The notes under the pieces are model-generated. The model was not told the origin of the DNA. It was given only the letters and a program-made list of their open reading frames with translations, and made no database searches. Both the position numbers and the translations under genes were made by a program. A stretch of DNA of 64,000 bases from Vicia villosa (taxonomy: Eukaryota > Streptophyta > Magnoliopsida > Fabales > Fabaceae): contig NC_081182.1 in assembly GCF_029867415.1 (NCBI RefSeq), positions 9,926,646-9,990,645 of the forward strand, written 5' to 3'. Positions 46,566 through 56,422 of the stretch are shown piece by piece (the stretch's first letter is position 1; each line of letters begins with the position of its first letter).

Positions 46566-46711
46566 TAGATTGCCCTTTCAGGTTTTCAATCTACCAGGAT
46601 GAATTTTTTCTGTTTATTGTCTCTAATTTTTGCCTGGACCGCCCTTTCGGGTTTTCAGTCCACCGAGACGCTCATTTTTGCCTAAGTCGCCCTTTGCGGG
46701 TTTTCGACTTA
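46566..46711 (-). repeat. Three pol-adjacent hairpins with covarying outer stems
   Basis: Units of about 55-60 bp share a TTTTTGCC spacer and an inner CCCTTTCGGG-type stem (in sense a CCC-GAAA-GGG hairpin, a GNRA-like loop). Outer arms differ but stay complementary: TAGATTG/CAATCTA (46566-46572, 46587-46593), TGGAC/GTCCA (46635-46639, 46658-46662) and TAAGTCG/CGACTTA (46683-46689, 46705-46711). The array begins about 25 nt after the integrase stop. Confidence 0.8.
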
Positions 46712-46735
46712 CCGAGCTGTTCTTTTGTATTTTTT

Positions 46736-47689
46736 TTAGACAAAGTATTTCTTGACTGCATCAGCATTCACAGGATATGGGAGTTCATCACCATCCATGG
46801 TTGCAAGAATCATGGCGCCGCCAGAAAATGTTCTTTTGACAACATACGGGCCTTCGTAATTAGGAGACCATTTGCCCCTAGAATCTGGTTGAAAAGACAA
46901 GATCTTTTTAAGCACGAGGTCGCCTTCTTGAAATTCACGAGGTCGAACCTTTTTGTTGAAAGCTTGTTTCATCCTTGCTTGGTATAACTGTCCATGGCAT
47001 AGAGCAGTCATACGTTTTTCTTCGATTAAGTTCAACTGATCATATCTGCTTTGACACCATTCAGCTTCTGATAACTTAGTTTCCATGAGGACTCTTATTG
47101 ATGGGATTTCAACTTCTACGGGGAGCACAGCTTCCATGCCGTATACTAGAGAAAAGGGAGTTGCCCCTGTTGAAGTACGCATTGAAGTACGGTACCCATG
47201 TAAGGCAAATGGCAGCATTTCATGCCAGTCTTTGTAAGTGACGACCATTTTCTGGACGATCTTCTTAATGTTCTTGTTAGCAGCTTCAACGGCGCCGTTC
47301 ATTTTTGGTCTGTAAGGAGAAGAGTTATGATGCTCAATCTTGAATTCCTCACACAATTCTTTCATCATTTTGTTGTTCAAGTTTGAACCATTGTCAGTAA
47401 TGATCTTGCTGGGAATACCATATCGGCAAATGATGTTATTCTTGATAAACCTCACAACCACTTGTCTTGTAACATTGGCGTAAGATGCTGCTTCGACCCA
47501 TTTGGTGAAGTAATCAATTGCTACCAAGATGAAACGATGACCGTTTGAAGCTTTTGGTTCGATCATTCCAATCATGTCGATACCCCACATGGAGAAAGGC
47601 CATGGAGATGAGAGAACATTGAGTAGAGTCGGTGGCACATGGATCTTATCTGCGTAGATCTGGCACTTGTGACATCTCTTCACGTGTTT
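46736..47689 (-). CDS. Ogre integrase (3' part of pol after a premature stop)
   Basis: 315 residues from an internal Met, in frame with the upstream pol ORF but separated by one stop codon. CHKC completes the zinc finger whose two histidines are upstream of the stop. The core has the catalytic triad: D in WGIDMIG (near residue 33), D in IITDNGSNL and E in GAVEAANKNI. The C-terminal segment has GDLVLKKI and YEGPYVVKRTFSGGAMIL and ends KKYFV. Integrase joins the cDNA to host DNA in the nucleus and would normally be released from the Gag-Pol polyprotein. Apart from the stop just upstream, all key residues are present, so it is recently disabled or depends on readthrough. Confidence 0.95.
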   Translation of the reverse strand, partial: KHVKRCHKCQIYADKIHVPPTLLNVLSSPWPFSMWGIDMIGMIEPKASNGHRFILVAIDYFTKWVEAASYANVTRQVVVRFIKNNIICRYGIPSKIITDNGSNLNNKMMKELCEEFKIEHHNSSPYRPKMNGAVEAANKNIKKIVQKMVVTYKDWHEMLPFALHGYRTSMRTSTGATPFSLVYGMEAVLPVEVEIPSIRVLMETKLSEAEWCQSRYDQLNLIEEKRMTALCHGQLYQARMKQAFNKKVRPREFQEGDLVLKKILSFQPDSRGKWSPNYEGPYVVKRTFSGGAMILATMDGDELPYPVNADAVKKYFV

Positions 47690-50209
47690 TTAACAATCAG
47701 ATTCCATTGTCAACCAATAGTATCCTGCTCTTAAGATCTTCTTGGACATTGCATGCCCATTTGAATGAGTTCCAAAGGACCCTTCATGCACTTCATGCAT
47801 TAACATGTCTGCTTCGTGTCTGTCCACGCATCTGAGCAAAACCATGTCGAAGTTTCTTTTGTATAGCACATCTCCGTTCAGGAAGAAACTGCCAGAAAGT
47901 CTCCTTAGAGTTTTCTTATCTTTGTTTGATGCCCCAAGTGGGTACTCTTGAGTTTGAAGGAAGCGTTTGATGTCGTGGAACCACGGTTTATCATCGATGA
48001 CTGCTTCAGTTGCAAATACATAGGCGGGCCTTTCAAGGCGTGTAATTCTGACTTTAGGCACATCATTCCAGTGACTGACTTTGAACATGGAAGATAGAGT
48101 AGCCAAGGCGTCTGCCATTCGATTCTGATCTCGAGGTATATGATGCAATTCAACCTTGTTAAAGAAAGTCAACAGACGTCTTGCATAATCTCTGTAAGGA
48201 ATCAAGCCAGGGTGGTAAGTTTCCCATTTGTCTTTGATTTGGTTGATCACAAGGGCTGAATCTCCATATATGTCGAGGATCTTGATCCTTAAGTCAATGG
48301 CTTCTTCGATACCCATGATACATGCTTCATATTCTGCGATGTTGTTGGTACAATCAAACAGTAGTCTGGCAGAGAACGGGATATGAGTACCCTTGGGAGT
48401 GATGATGATTGCCCCAATTCCATTGCCAAAAGCGTTTACTGCTCCATCAAAAATTAGGCCCCATCTTGATCCAGGTTCAGGACCTTCTTCAGGTAACGGT
48501 TCGTCATAATCTTTCATTTTCAAGTACATGACATCTTCATCGGGAAAGTCAAACTTGAGAGACTGATATTCATTAATTGGTTGATGCGCCAAATGATCGG
48601 CGAGAATGCTTCCTTTGACGGCTTTTTGAGCACGGTATTCAATGTCATATTCGGATAATAGCATTTGCCATCGGGCAATCCTTCCTGTTAAGGCGGGCTT
48701 TTCAAAGACGTACTTGATCGGATCCATTTTGGAGATTAACCAAGTAGTATTGTTGATCATGTACTGGCGGAGACGTTTTGAAGCCCAAGCCAAAGCACAA
48801 CACGTTTTTTCGAGCATGGAGTAACGAGACTCACAGTCTGTGAATTTCTTACTCAAGTAATAGATGGCATGCTCCTTCTTACCGGTTTCATCTTGTTGTC
48901 CAAGCATACAACCCATGGATTCTTCTAACACAGTAAGGTACATGATTAATGGTCTTCCTTCAACCGGAGGAATCAGTATTGGTGGTTCTAACAGGTATTC
49001 TTTGATACTGTCGAACGCTTTCTGGCAATCTTCAGTCCATACAACCCCTTGATCTTTGCGGAGAAGCTTGAAAATATGCCCACAAGTAGCAGTCATTTGA
49101 GAGATGAATCTGGAAATATAGTTCAATCGTCCGAGAAATCCTCTTACTTGCTTTTCAGTTTTTGGTACAGGCATCTCTTGAATAGCTCTGACTTTGTCGG
49201 GATCTACTTCAATACCTCTTTGGCTGACAATGAAACCCAAGAGTTTTCCAGATCTAACCCCAAAAGTACATTTGTTAGGATTCAAGCGAAGCTGATATTT
49301 CCTTAGTCGTTGAAACAACTTCAAAAGGTATTCAATATGTTCTTCTTCTGTGCTGGACTTGGCTATCATGTCGTCCACATAAACTTCAACTTCTTTATGC
49401 ATCATGTCATGAAAGAGAGTAGTCATTGCCCTTTGGTAAGTTGCGCCTGCATTCTTCAATCCAAACGACATTACTTTATAGCAAAAGGTACCCCATGGGG
49501 TGATGAAAGATGTCTTCTCCATGTCTTCGAGAGCCATCTTGATCTGATTATAACCGGAGAACCCGTCCATGAAGGAAAAGACGCTGAATTTAGCGGTGTT
49601 ATCAACCAGCATGTCGATATGTGGTAACGGAAAGTCATCTTTTGGACTGGCCTTGTTCAAGTCACGGTAGTCAACACACATTCTGACTTTGCCATCTTTC
49701 TTTGGAACTGGCACTATGTTGGCCAACCATTGAGGATACTCGGAGGTGACAAGAAAACCTGCGTCGAGTTGCTTTTGAACTTCCACTTTGATCTTGTTAG
49801 CCATATCAGGGTGAGTCCTTCGCAATTTCTGCTTAACTGGCGGACATTCTGGCTTCAATGGCAAGTAATGCTGAACAATATTGGTATCCAACCCAGGCAT
49901 GTCTTGGTAGGACCAGGCAAACACGTCAACATATTCTTTGAGAAGGTCTGTCAACTTACTCTTGATATCAGCATCAAGCAGCGATCCAATGGTCACTTCT
50001 TTTTTGTCTTCTTCAGAACCCAAGTTGATCTTTTCTAAAGGCTCTTTGTGAGGCAGAATGGTTCTTTCCTCGTGCTTAAGTAATCGAGAGATCTCGTCCG
50101 GGATCTCCTCTTCTTCCTCTTCTTCGGCTTCGAACACAGGAAACTCAAAGTTGGGAGAGGGCATAGGGTTATTGCATTCAATGGGTTTATCAATAGTAAA
50201 TCTGCACAT
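47690..50209 (-). CDS. Ogre reverse transcriptase with two RNase H domains
   Basis: 839 codons. Order: acidic linker (residues 25-45), FAWSYQDMPGLD, RT from about residue 135 (QLDAGFLVTSEYPQW, KKDGKVRMCVDYRDLNKAS, FMDGFSGYNQIKM, catalytic YVDDM near residue 275). The gypsy RNase H/connection follows at about 430-560 (EHAIYYLSKKF, WQMLLSEYDIEY). Next is a second, archaeal-like RNase H from about 590 (FDGAVNAFGNGIGA, AEYEAC, GDSALV, NRMADALA carry the four acidic positions). Last are the first residues of the integrase zinc finger (HSNGHAMS). Two RNase H domains are known in the Tat lineage. The 5' end of the true exon is at 50201 if the intron is used; the ATG at 50209 lies partly in the intron. 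The stop at 47690-47692 (TAA) interrupts the zinc finger. Confidence 0.96.
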   Translation of the reverse strand: MCRFTIDKPIECNNPMPSPNFEFPVFEAEEEEEEEIPDEISRLLKHEERTILPHKEPLEKINLGSEEDKKEVTIGSLLDADIKSKLTDLLKEYVDVFAWSYQDMPGLDTNIVQHYLPLKPECPPVKQKLRRTHPDMANKIKVEVQKQLDAGFLVTSEYPQWLANIVPVPKKDGKVRMCVDYRDLNKASPKDDFPLPHIDMLVDNTAKFSVFSFMDGFSGYNQIKMALEDMEKTSFITPWGTFCYKVMSFGLKNAGATYQRAMTTLFHDMMHKEVEVYVDDMIAKSSTEEEHIEYLLKLFQRLRKYQLRLNPNKCTFGVRSGKLLGFIVSQRGIEVDPDKVRAIQEMPVPKTEKQVRGFLGRLNYISRFISQMTATCGHIFKLLRKDQGVVWTEDCQKAFDSIKEYLLEPPILIPPVEGRPLIMYLTVLEESMGCMLGQQDETGKKEHAIYYLSKKFTDCESRYSMLEKTCCALAWASKRLRQYMINNTTWLISKMDPIKYVFEKPALTGRIARWQMLLSEYDIEYRAQKAVKGSILADHLAHQPINEYQSLKFDFPDEDVMYLKMKDYDEPLPEEGPEPGSRWGLIFDGAVNAFGNGIGAIIITPKGTHIPFSARLLFDCTNNIAEYEACIMGIEEAIDLRIKILDIYGDSALVINQIKDKWETYHPGLIPYRDYARRLLTFFNKVELHHIPRDQNRMADALATLSSMFKVSHWNDVPKVRITRLERPAYVFATEAVIDDKPWFHDIKRFLQTQEYPLGASNKDKKTLRRLSGSFFLNGDVLYKRNFDMVLLRCVDRHEADMLMHEVHEGSFGTHSNGHAMSKKILRAGYYWLTMESDC

Positions 50210-50564
50210 GTGATTTATATTTATTTTAGAAATTTTATGAATGCAAGAGTGTATGCAGATTTTTTTTTGAAAAAGTTTTTTTTTTTATTATTTTTTGGTT
50301 TTTTAGGATTACCATTTCCAGAAAAAAGCAAAAAATAAAAACATATAATGTAGGGAATTCAAAATGACACTTTATTTATGATTCATTTTTGAAACAAAGC
50401 CCTAAACACAAACTCATTTGTCTTGGGCAGGACAAAGAGGGAAACTTTTAAAACAAAGCCCTATACACAAAGTTATTTGGGCGGAACATTTAAAAGCAAA
50501 GCCCTATAAAACATCTCTCTGCTTTGGGCAAGGCAGGAGGTCAAAATAACAGCGAGGTGATTAC
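50202..50564 (-). other. Ogre intron between protease and RT (363 nt)
   Basis: Donor GTAATC at 50564 lies across the last sense codon and stop of gag-pro; acceptor is ATGTGCAG ending at 50202. Joining 50565 to 50201 gives AA+A, a lysine codon, and keeps both reading frames open, so splicing removes the gag-pro stop. The interior is AT-rich with an A-rich and T-rich tract near the acceptor. Alternative splicing of an intron at this place is established for Ogre elements; the exact sites here are my inference. Confidence 0.8.
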
Positions 50565-53500
50565 TTTGAGCGGCGAACAACATTCGGAATGTCGACAGCC
50601 TTCCAGTAGCAACGAACTCCTCTGTGTATTATGTATTCAGGAAAATTCTCCCCAGAATTATCTTCAGTATTGACATCGTCTGCTGGTCGAGCAGGATTTG
50701 AAGGTCCTGGTTTGTCACTCTTGTTCTTTGTAGAGTTGAAACGGTCTTCTTCTACTTCTTGAAGAGCATAAGACGAGTCACAATCTTCAGGATCTTCAGG
50801 ATGTATTTCCCAGTCTCCAGGATGAAGAGACTCATTGTCAGCGACACTTTCCGAGTCAGTTGCGGGGCCATCTTCCCCTTCATCTTCAAAAATGGCATTT
50901 ATGTGATAATAACCATCTTCAGGATTATAAACCTTGGTAGATGCGTTGAAGCTGAAATCTTCAGTAATTTCAGGTTGCTGAGAAAATTGACAGGGCTGAT
51001 AAACCTCTTCTGGTTGACTAATATATTCAAAGGGATCTCCCCATCCAGTTGGTTGGATATCCTCAATCGCAATCTTGTATCTTTCAGGTGCAGTATATTT
51101 CACCATATAATCAAATTTTCCACTTGGTTGTCCCAAGGTGTCCCAGATCTCTGCAGGAATAGGCTCAATTTCTTTGCCTTTGGATTTCTCTGAAGGAGGA
51201 CATGGTTCTTCCTGAGATACGTATCCCGAGTCATTGAGATAACATTTCCATTCTTCTTCAGGATCAGGTAGACCTTCTTCGATGCATTCTTCAATAAGGA
51301 CATTGACCTCTTGAGGAATTGGGTTAAGGAATCCTCCACTAATGAATGTTTCTTTGATCGGTCGAAGGGTTTCATCCTTCTTGGTGCAGTTTGAGAATGT
51401 TGGTGAACATCCGAGACCTGCTCTGGTTTCATTCTTGGTTGGGATCACAACTTGCCCCCAGCCAGTGGTAGTTCCATCTTTCACTACTTTTACCGCCTCT
51501 TTGTAAGAAGAGATTGATGCTTTCTTTTTGGAAGATTCTTCTTCTAAAGAGAGACCTTGGAACTGAGTTCCTTCCACATCATCAGCACCAATGAAGGAGA
51601 AATTGGATAAATGACTCACCATCAAGGCTTGTTCTCCACTTATTGTTACCAATTTTCCATTTGTTACAAACTTTAACTTTTGGTGGAGCGTAGAAGTTAC
51701 TGCCCCTGCTTCGTGGATCCATGGTCGTCCTAATAGACAGCTATAAGCAGCTTGAATGTCCATGACCTGGAAAGTGATTTGAAATGTATGTGGACCAATT
51801 GTCATGGGAAGATTGACTTCGCCGATAACAGATTTTCGCGAACCATCAAATGCTTTGACTACTACACCACTGAATTTCATAGGCATTCCTTGGTAAGACA
51901 AACGAGCAAGAGTCGTCTTTGGCATAACATTCAAGGAAGATCCGGTGTCTACCAACACATTGGACAAAGAGTCTGACTGACAGTTCATAGAAATGTGCAA
52001 AGCAAGATTGTGATTTCTACCCTCCTCGGGGAGTTCTTCATCACAGAAGCTTAAATTGTTACAGGCTGTTATGTTGGCTATTATCCCATCAAAGTGGTCA
52101 ACAGTCACATCATGATCTACAAAAGCTTGATCTAAGACTTTCATCAGGGCTTCCCTGTGGGCTTCTGAATTCAACAGCAATGAAAGTATTGAGATTTTTG
52201 AAGGAGTCTGCATAAGCTGATCCACAATCTTGTATTCACTTCTTTTGATAAGCTTCAAAATTTCATCAAAATCGGGATTGACATTGGTTCCACTGGATTG
52301 ACCAACATCAGTGTTTGTATTACTGACAGGAGTTTCCACAGGATTTCCCACTGGTGTATTGACAGGATTTTGCCCGGTTGCAGGAGCAACAGGCTGCTTT
52401 GAAGGTAGTGGAGTATACACACGTCCACTTCTTGTTACTCGACTCACATCAGCGATGTTCACGACAGATGAAAGAGTAGGTAAAGGAACTTCTTGTCCAT
52501 TCTTTATCATTGTAGCATTGTAGTTGTATGGAACTGCCTTGTCAGAGTCATAAGGAACAGGTCCAGGTAGACAAATGATCAAAGGAGCAATAGGAACCTT
52601 CGGCTTGTTGTAAGTAACTTCCATGCGCTCAGGCATGTTGAAATGAGGAACGATGACGTTAACTGTAGGCATTTCCGAGTTGATATCTGAGACTAAAAGC
52701 TCATGCGGATAACATCCTATCATGTTAACTTCATTTTCATCCCTATTTCTGTAGATCTCAATAGTACCATTATCTAGCAAAACTTGGAGATCTCTTCTCA
52801 CAATCGAACACCCGTGAGGATCCACACAACATATTCTACAGGAACCGTATTGATGCTGGCGAAAATTCGGCCCCCGACAAAGAGTGGCGTGCATTTGTAC
52901 CAAATCTGCTCTTGAGAAGTTGATATTATAGACTCGGTATTGGCCAGGACATCCATATACCATGTTTACAACATGTCCTCCATGATTGGGCAGCGGATTT
53001 GCTTGCACATTAGGATTCAAATTTCTGAAAGAGAGGAGATTAGATCTAACCAACCTCTGAACTTCATGTTTCAAAGCTATGCAGTGCTCGAGATCATGGC
53101 CAGGTGCTCCTTGATGATAAGGGCATGAGACCTCAGCTTTGTACCACCATGGGAGTTTCTCAGGTACTGGTGGTGGTGCTTTAGTTTGAACGAGACCTTT
53201 TTCAATCAAGGCAGGGTACAATTCTGTGTAAGTCATTGGAATCGGATCAAACTGTGGAGCTCTTTGCACACGATTCTGATTGTTGTTAAGTTGTTGAGCC
53301 TGTTGTCGAGGCTGTTGTTGTTGAAACTGCGGGGTAAATCCCGGATTTGGTGCTGTATTAACGACTGGCGCAATAGCAGAAACCTGTTGTAGACGATTGA
53401 CATTTCCTCTTGGCCTCCCTTGGGATACCATGTCAACACTTTGTTCTTTCTTCTTTGGGAAACCACTTCCGAACTTTTTGGTTCCGCTTGAAGATCCACC

Positions 53501-54589
53501 TTCTTTAGTCAGACGTCCGGTTCGGACTCCTTCTTCTAGACGCATCCCCATGTTTACCATTTCGGTGAAATCACTTGGAGCACTAGCAATCATGCGTTCA
53601 TAATAAAACGGACTGAGAGTATTCAAGAAGATCTTGGTCATTTCTTTCTCTTTTAACGGTGGATTAATCTGAGCAGCAGTTTCTCTCCATCGTTGGGCAT
53701 ACTCTTTGAAAGCTTCATGGTCTTTCTGAGCCATGGATCGAAGCTGATCTCTGTCTGGAGCCATATCCGAGTTATACTTGTATTGTCGGACAAAAGCCTC
53801 ACCTAGGTCATTGAAAGTCCGAATATTGGTGCTATCCAAACCTGTGTACCACTTCAGTGCGGCACCGGTCAAACTGTCTTGAAAGTAATGGATGAGCAAC
53901 TGATGATTATCTGCATAGGTAGACATCTTCCTGGCATACATCACAAGATGACTTTGTGGACAAGAACTACCTTTGTACTTCTCAAAGTCTGGGACCTTGA
54001 ACTTAGCTGGTATTTGTACACTGGGAACCAAACATAGCTCCTGGGCATTCTTTCCAAACAAATCTTTGCCACGAATAGCTTTGACTTCCAACTGCATCTT
54101 GTTAAACTGCTCTTGGAGGTCTCCCACAAGATTACGCTGATTTGTGCTATCACCTTGATCATGATAAATCTCATTGCCATCATAAGGAACAGTGTGAACC
54201 GTAGGGGTCGGAACTGTCATAGTGGGTTGAGAAAGTGCCATAGTGATTTGGGAAAAAGTTACCCCTGAATGTGGAATAAATGCCGAACCTTGTGCAGCAG
54301 GTGCTTCAGTTGTAGTTGTTTGAACCCCAGAGAAATTATGGCGGAATCCTGTACCAAAACTGAAAGGCGGGCCCCAACCTTCTGGCATGGAGAAAGATGG
54401 AATGTTGAATGCAACTGTAGAAACTGGAGTAGTGACTTCAGATGTTACTGTTGCTTGACTGTTAGGTGGCGGCGGCTGATTCTGTGCGGCCATTAAGGAG
54501 TCAACCAGAGTAGTGAGACTTTCCAATTTTTCCTGAAGGGTGGTCACTGTACCACGGAGCTCAACATTCTCTTGTTCAGAGTGTTCCAT
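50561..54589 (-). CDS. Ogre Gag-protease
   Basis: 1342 codons, open throughout. N-terminal coiled coil (residues 1-36, heptad-like ENVELRGTVTTLQEKLESL). Proline-rich spacer. Gag core about 185-370 (FKVPDFEKYKG, LLIHYFQDSLTGAALKWYTG, EAFVRQYKYN, FKEYAQRWRETAAQI). Q/N-rich linker, then a CCHC-like finger near 488-502 (CPYHQGAPGHDLEHC). Retropepsin-type protease near 870-960 with active-site VDTGSSLN and CLLGRPWIHEAGAV. Long acidic C-terminal region from about 1150. Gag builds the particle and binds RNA; the protease cuts Gag and Pol. The 309-nt gap to ORF1 is untranslated. The stop at 50561 is removed if the adjoining intron is spliced, making a Gag-Pro-Pol fusion. Confidence 0.95.
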   Translation of the reverse strand: MEHSEQENVELRGTVTTLQEKLESLTTLVDSLMAAQNQPPPPNSQATVTSEVTTPVSTVAFNIPSFSMPEGWGPPFSFGTGFRHNFSGVQTTTTEAPAAQGSAFIPHSGVTFSQITMALSQPTMTVPTPTVHTVPYDGNEIYHDQGDSTNQRNLVGDLQEQFNKMQLEVKAIRGKDLFGKNAQELCLVPSVQIPAKFKVPDFEKYKGSSCPQSHLVMYARKMSTYADNHQLLIHYFQDSLTGAALKWYTGLDSTNIRTFNDLGEAFVRQYKYNSDMAPDRDQLRSMAQKDHEAFKEYAQRWRETAAQINPPLKEKEMTKIFLNTLSPFYYERMIASAPSDFTEMVNMGMRLEEGVRTGRLTKEGGSSSGTKKFGSGFPKKKEQSVDMVSQGRPRGNVNRLQQVSAIAPVVNTAPNPGFTPQFQQQQPRQQAQQLNNNQNRVQRAPQFDPIPMTYTELYPALIEKGLVQTKAPPPVPEKLPWWYKAEVSCPYHQGAPGHDLEHCIALKHEVQRLVRSNLLSFRNLNPNVQANPLPNHGGHVVNMVYGCPGQYRVYNINFSRADLVQMHATLCRGPNFRQHQYGSCRICCVDPHGCSIVRRDLQVLLDNGTIEIYRNRDENEVNMIGCYPHELLVSDINSEMPTVNVIVPHFNMPERMEVTYNKPKVPIAPLIICLPGPVPYDSDKAVPYNYNATMIKNGQEVPLPTLSSVVNIADVSRVTRSGRVYTPLPSKQPVAPATGQNPVNTPVGNPVETPVSNTNTDVGQSSGTNVNPDFDEILKLIKRSEYKIVDQLMQTPSKISILSLLLNSEAHREALMKVLDQAFVDHDVTVDHFDGIIANITACNNLSFCDEELPEEGRNHNLALHISMNCQSDSLSNVLVDTGSSLNVMPKTTLARLSYQGMPMKFSGVVVKAFDGSRKSVIGEVNLPMTIGPHTFQITFQVMDIQAAYSCLLGRPWIHEAGAVTSTLHQKLKFVTNGKLVTISGEQALMVSHLSNFSFIGADDVEGTQFQGLSLEEESSKKKASISSYKEAVKVVKDGTTTGWGQVVIPTKNETRAGLGCSPTFSNCTKKDETLRPIKETFISGGFLNPIPQEVNVLIEECIEEGLPDPEEEWKCYLNDSGYVSQEEPCPPSEKSKGKEIEPIPAEIWDTLGQPSGKFDYMVKYTAPERYKIAIEDIQPTGWGDPFEYISQPEEVYQPCQFSQQPEITEDFSFNASTKVYNPEDGYYHINAIFEDEGEDGPATDSESVADNESLHPGDWEIHPEDPEDCDSSYALQEVEEDRFNSTKNKSDKPGPSNPARPADDVNTEDNSGENFPEYIIHRGVRCYWKAVDIPNVVRRSK

Positions 54590-54898
54590 TACTTTTCTTC
54601 TGTTTGAACGAGTATTGTATCTGTGATCTGATTGCGAACGCGGTCGAGAAACTTTGAGACGCGACAGCTTGACGATCTATTGGAGAAAGATCCAAAAGAT
54701 AAGACTCTATACAATAGACTCGATATGCAGAATGATGTATGCAAAAAGAAATTTATGATTTTTCCAAACATTTTAAAGATTATTTCCTTGCAAACATTTG
54801 AACACAAACAATTCTTTTATTGAAATAATGGGAAATGTTACAACATTGGAGCGTAGCTCCTTACAAAAGCAAATGATAAATGAAAATCTAAACAAATC

Positions 54899-56422
54899 CT
54901 AAACATCCTCATCGGACGAAGAACCAAATGCATTGTGCAGCTTGAGCTTCATGATTTCTTTCCCATAGTGAGCTTTCAACTTGGCCTTTTCAGCTCTCAG
55001 TTTGTCAACCACATTCTTCCAATTGTCAGGCATCGGAGCGTTGCTTGTTGAGCCTTCAAGCTTTTTCTTGCTTTCTTTGATGTATCTTCTGATTGCGGCA
55101 TCTTTCCGACGGATCTTCTCATCTTTGTTCATGAGCCATCCATCTTGACGGTAAAGAGTTTCTTCGTGTTCTTTCACTTGTTTCTTCAACTTTCTGTTTT
55201 CCACATCAGTTCTTCGAAACTTTTCTTCCCAAGCGTCTTTTTCTATCCTCATCTTGGTCAAAGTGTTTTGGTATTCCTCCATAGCAGGAATGTTGGGTCG
55301 TTGAGGTACCACGGGGAACATGGGTTTTTCATAATCATAAGGCATTTGAAACTCCCTTGCTCTTTTCTTCACCCAACAGGTATAGGCGTTCGTAGCAATA
55401 CAGTTCTTTATCTCACCCTTTTCTTTCCATCGGATGTCGTACCAGGCTTTCACCATTTTTGTCTTCAACCCTTGAGGATCATTTCCTTCCTGATAGAAGT
55501 AGCTTTCCACTGTAGGGCCAATGGGTTTAGTTGAATTTGCATACCCGAGTTGTCGTCGGGCTAGGACCGGATTGTAGTTAATTCCTCCTTGTGTACCAAT
55601 GAGGGGTACGTTGGCGAATTCTCCACAACTTTCAATGGTTTCTGTACCGCAGCGAGCCAAGGTATACCACTGAATATCATTATTAGTAAGAGACATAAGT
55701 CTTTGAGACCAACGTAAACCTTCCCGGTTTTCCGTGAAAATGGGAGACTTAGGTAAGTGTGAAACAATCCATTTAAACAACAGAGGTGCACAACATACAA
55801 TAATTCCACCACCTTGGTGATTCCTATGATGGACAGAGAAATACATGTCACCAAGCAGAGTCGGAACGGGATTTCCATTCAAAAAGACCTTTATGGCATT
55901 GATATCAACAAAGTCGTCGATATTGGGAAGCAGAACCAACCCATAGATGAGCAAGGCTAAAACAGCTTCAAAAGCTATCATGCTACCAGTTTCGATGAAA
56001 TCAAAGGCTTTCTTTATTAGAAACTGTGAAGGCAAACCTGGAAGGTTTCCTTTGGTAGTCCAATTACTCTCTATTTCAGATTTCTTCAAATGGGTTCCTG
56101 TTGCAATGACTGGTGACTTAGGAATGGCTTCCAAACCATTGAAGGGTATTTTGTCAGACACAGGAATACCCAAAAGATTGGCGTATTCTTCCAAGGTTGG
56201 TACCAACTGATAGTCTGGAAAGGTAAAACAACGGTAGACGGGATCATAGAACTGAACCAGAGTTTTGAGAAGTCCTTCATCAACATGAGTGTTCAAGATA
56301 GGCAAAAGCTTTCCATGGCTTTTCCTAAAATTACAAGGATCTTGTACAAAAGATGCTAACTCTATCAGTCTTTCTACATCAGGCGCTTTGAATCCGTACT
56401 TTTTGGTATACCTTTTTTCCAT
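54899..56422 (-). CDS. Ogre ORF1 protein
   Basis: 507 codons, intact. Begins MEKRYTKKYGFKAPDVERLI; contains LPNIDDFVDINAIKVFLNGN, PTLLGDMYFSVHHRN, CAPLLFKWIVSHLPKS, RWSQRLMSLTNNDIQWYTLA and GGINYNPVLARRQLGYANST. This is the domain called DUF7745 in plant proteins, abundant in legume Ogre elements. The last 120 residues are K/E/R-rich and probably a coiled coil (YQNTLTKMRIEKDAWEEKFR and on), ending acidic SSSDEDV. An ORF ahead of gag is a defining feature of Ogre; its role is not established. Decayed homologues lie at 34903-36344 and 36799-38260. Confidence 0.93.
   Translation of the reverse strand: MEKRYTKKYGFKAPDVERLIELASFVQDPCNFRKSHGKLLPILNTHVDEGLLKTLVQFYDPVYRCFTFPDYQLVPTLEEYANLLGIPVSDKIPFNGLEAIPKSPVIATGTHLKKSEIESNWTTKGNLPGLPSQFLIKKAFDFIETGSMIAFEAVLALLIYGLVLLPNIDDFVDINAIKVFLNGNPVPTLLGDMYFSVHHRNHQGGGIIVCCAPLLFKWIVSHLPKSPIFTENREGLRWSQRLMSLTNNDIQWYTLARCGTETIESCGEFANVPLIGTQGGINYNPVLARRQLGYANSTKPIGPTVESYFYQEGNDPQGLKTKMVKAWYDIRWKEKGEIKNCIATNAYTCWVKKRAREFQMPYDYEKPMFPVVPQRPNIPAMEEYQNTLTKMRIEKDAWEEKFRRTDVENRKLKKQVKEHEETLYRQDGWLMNKDEKIRRKDAAIRRYIKESKKKLEGSTSNAPMPDNWKNVVDKLRAEKAKLKAHYGKEIMKLKLHNAFGSSSDEDV

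Noticed and set aside
49049..50038. Plus-strand ORFs across the Ogre RT region
   Set aside because: Antisense shadows of the RT frame without recognisable domains.
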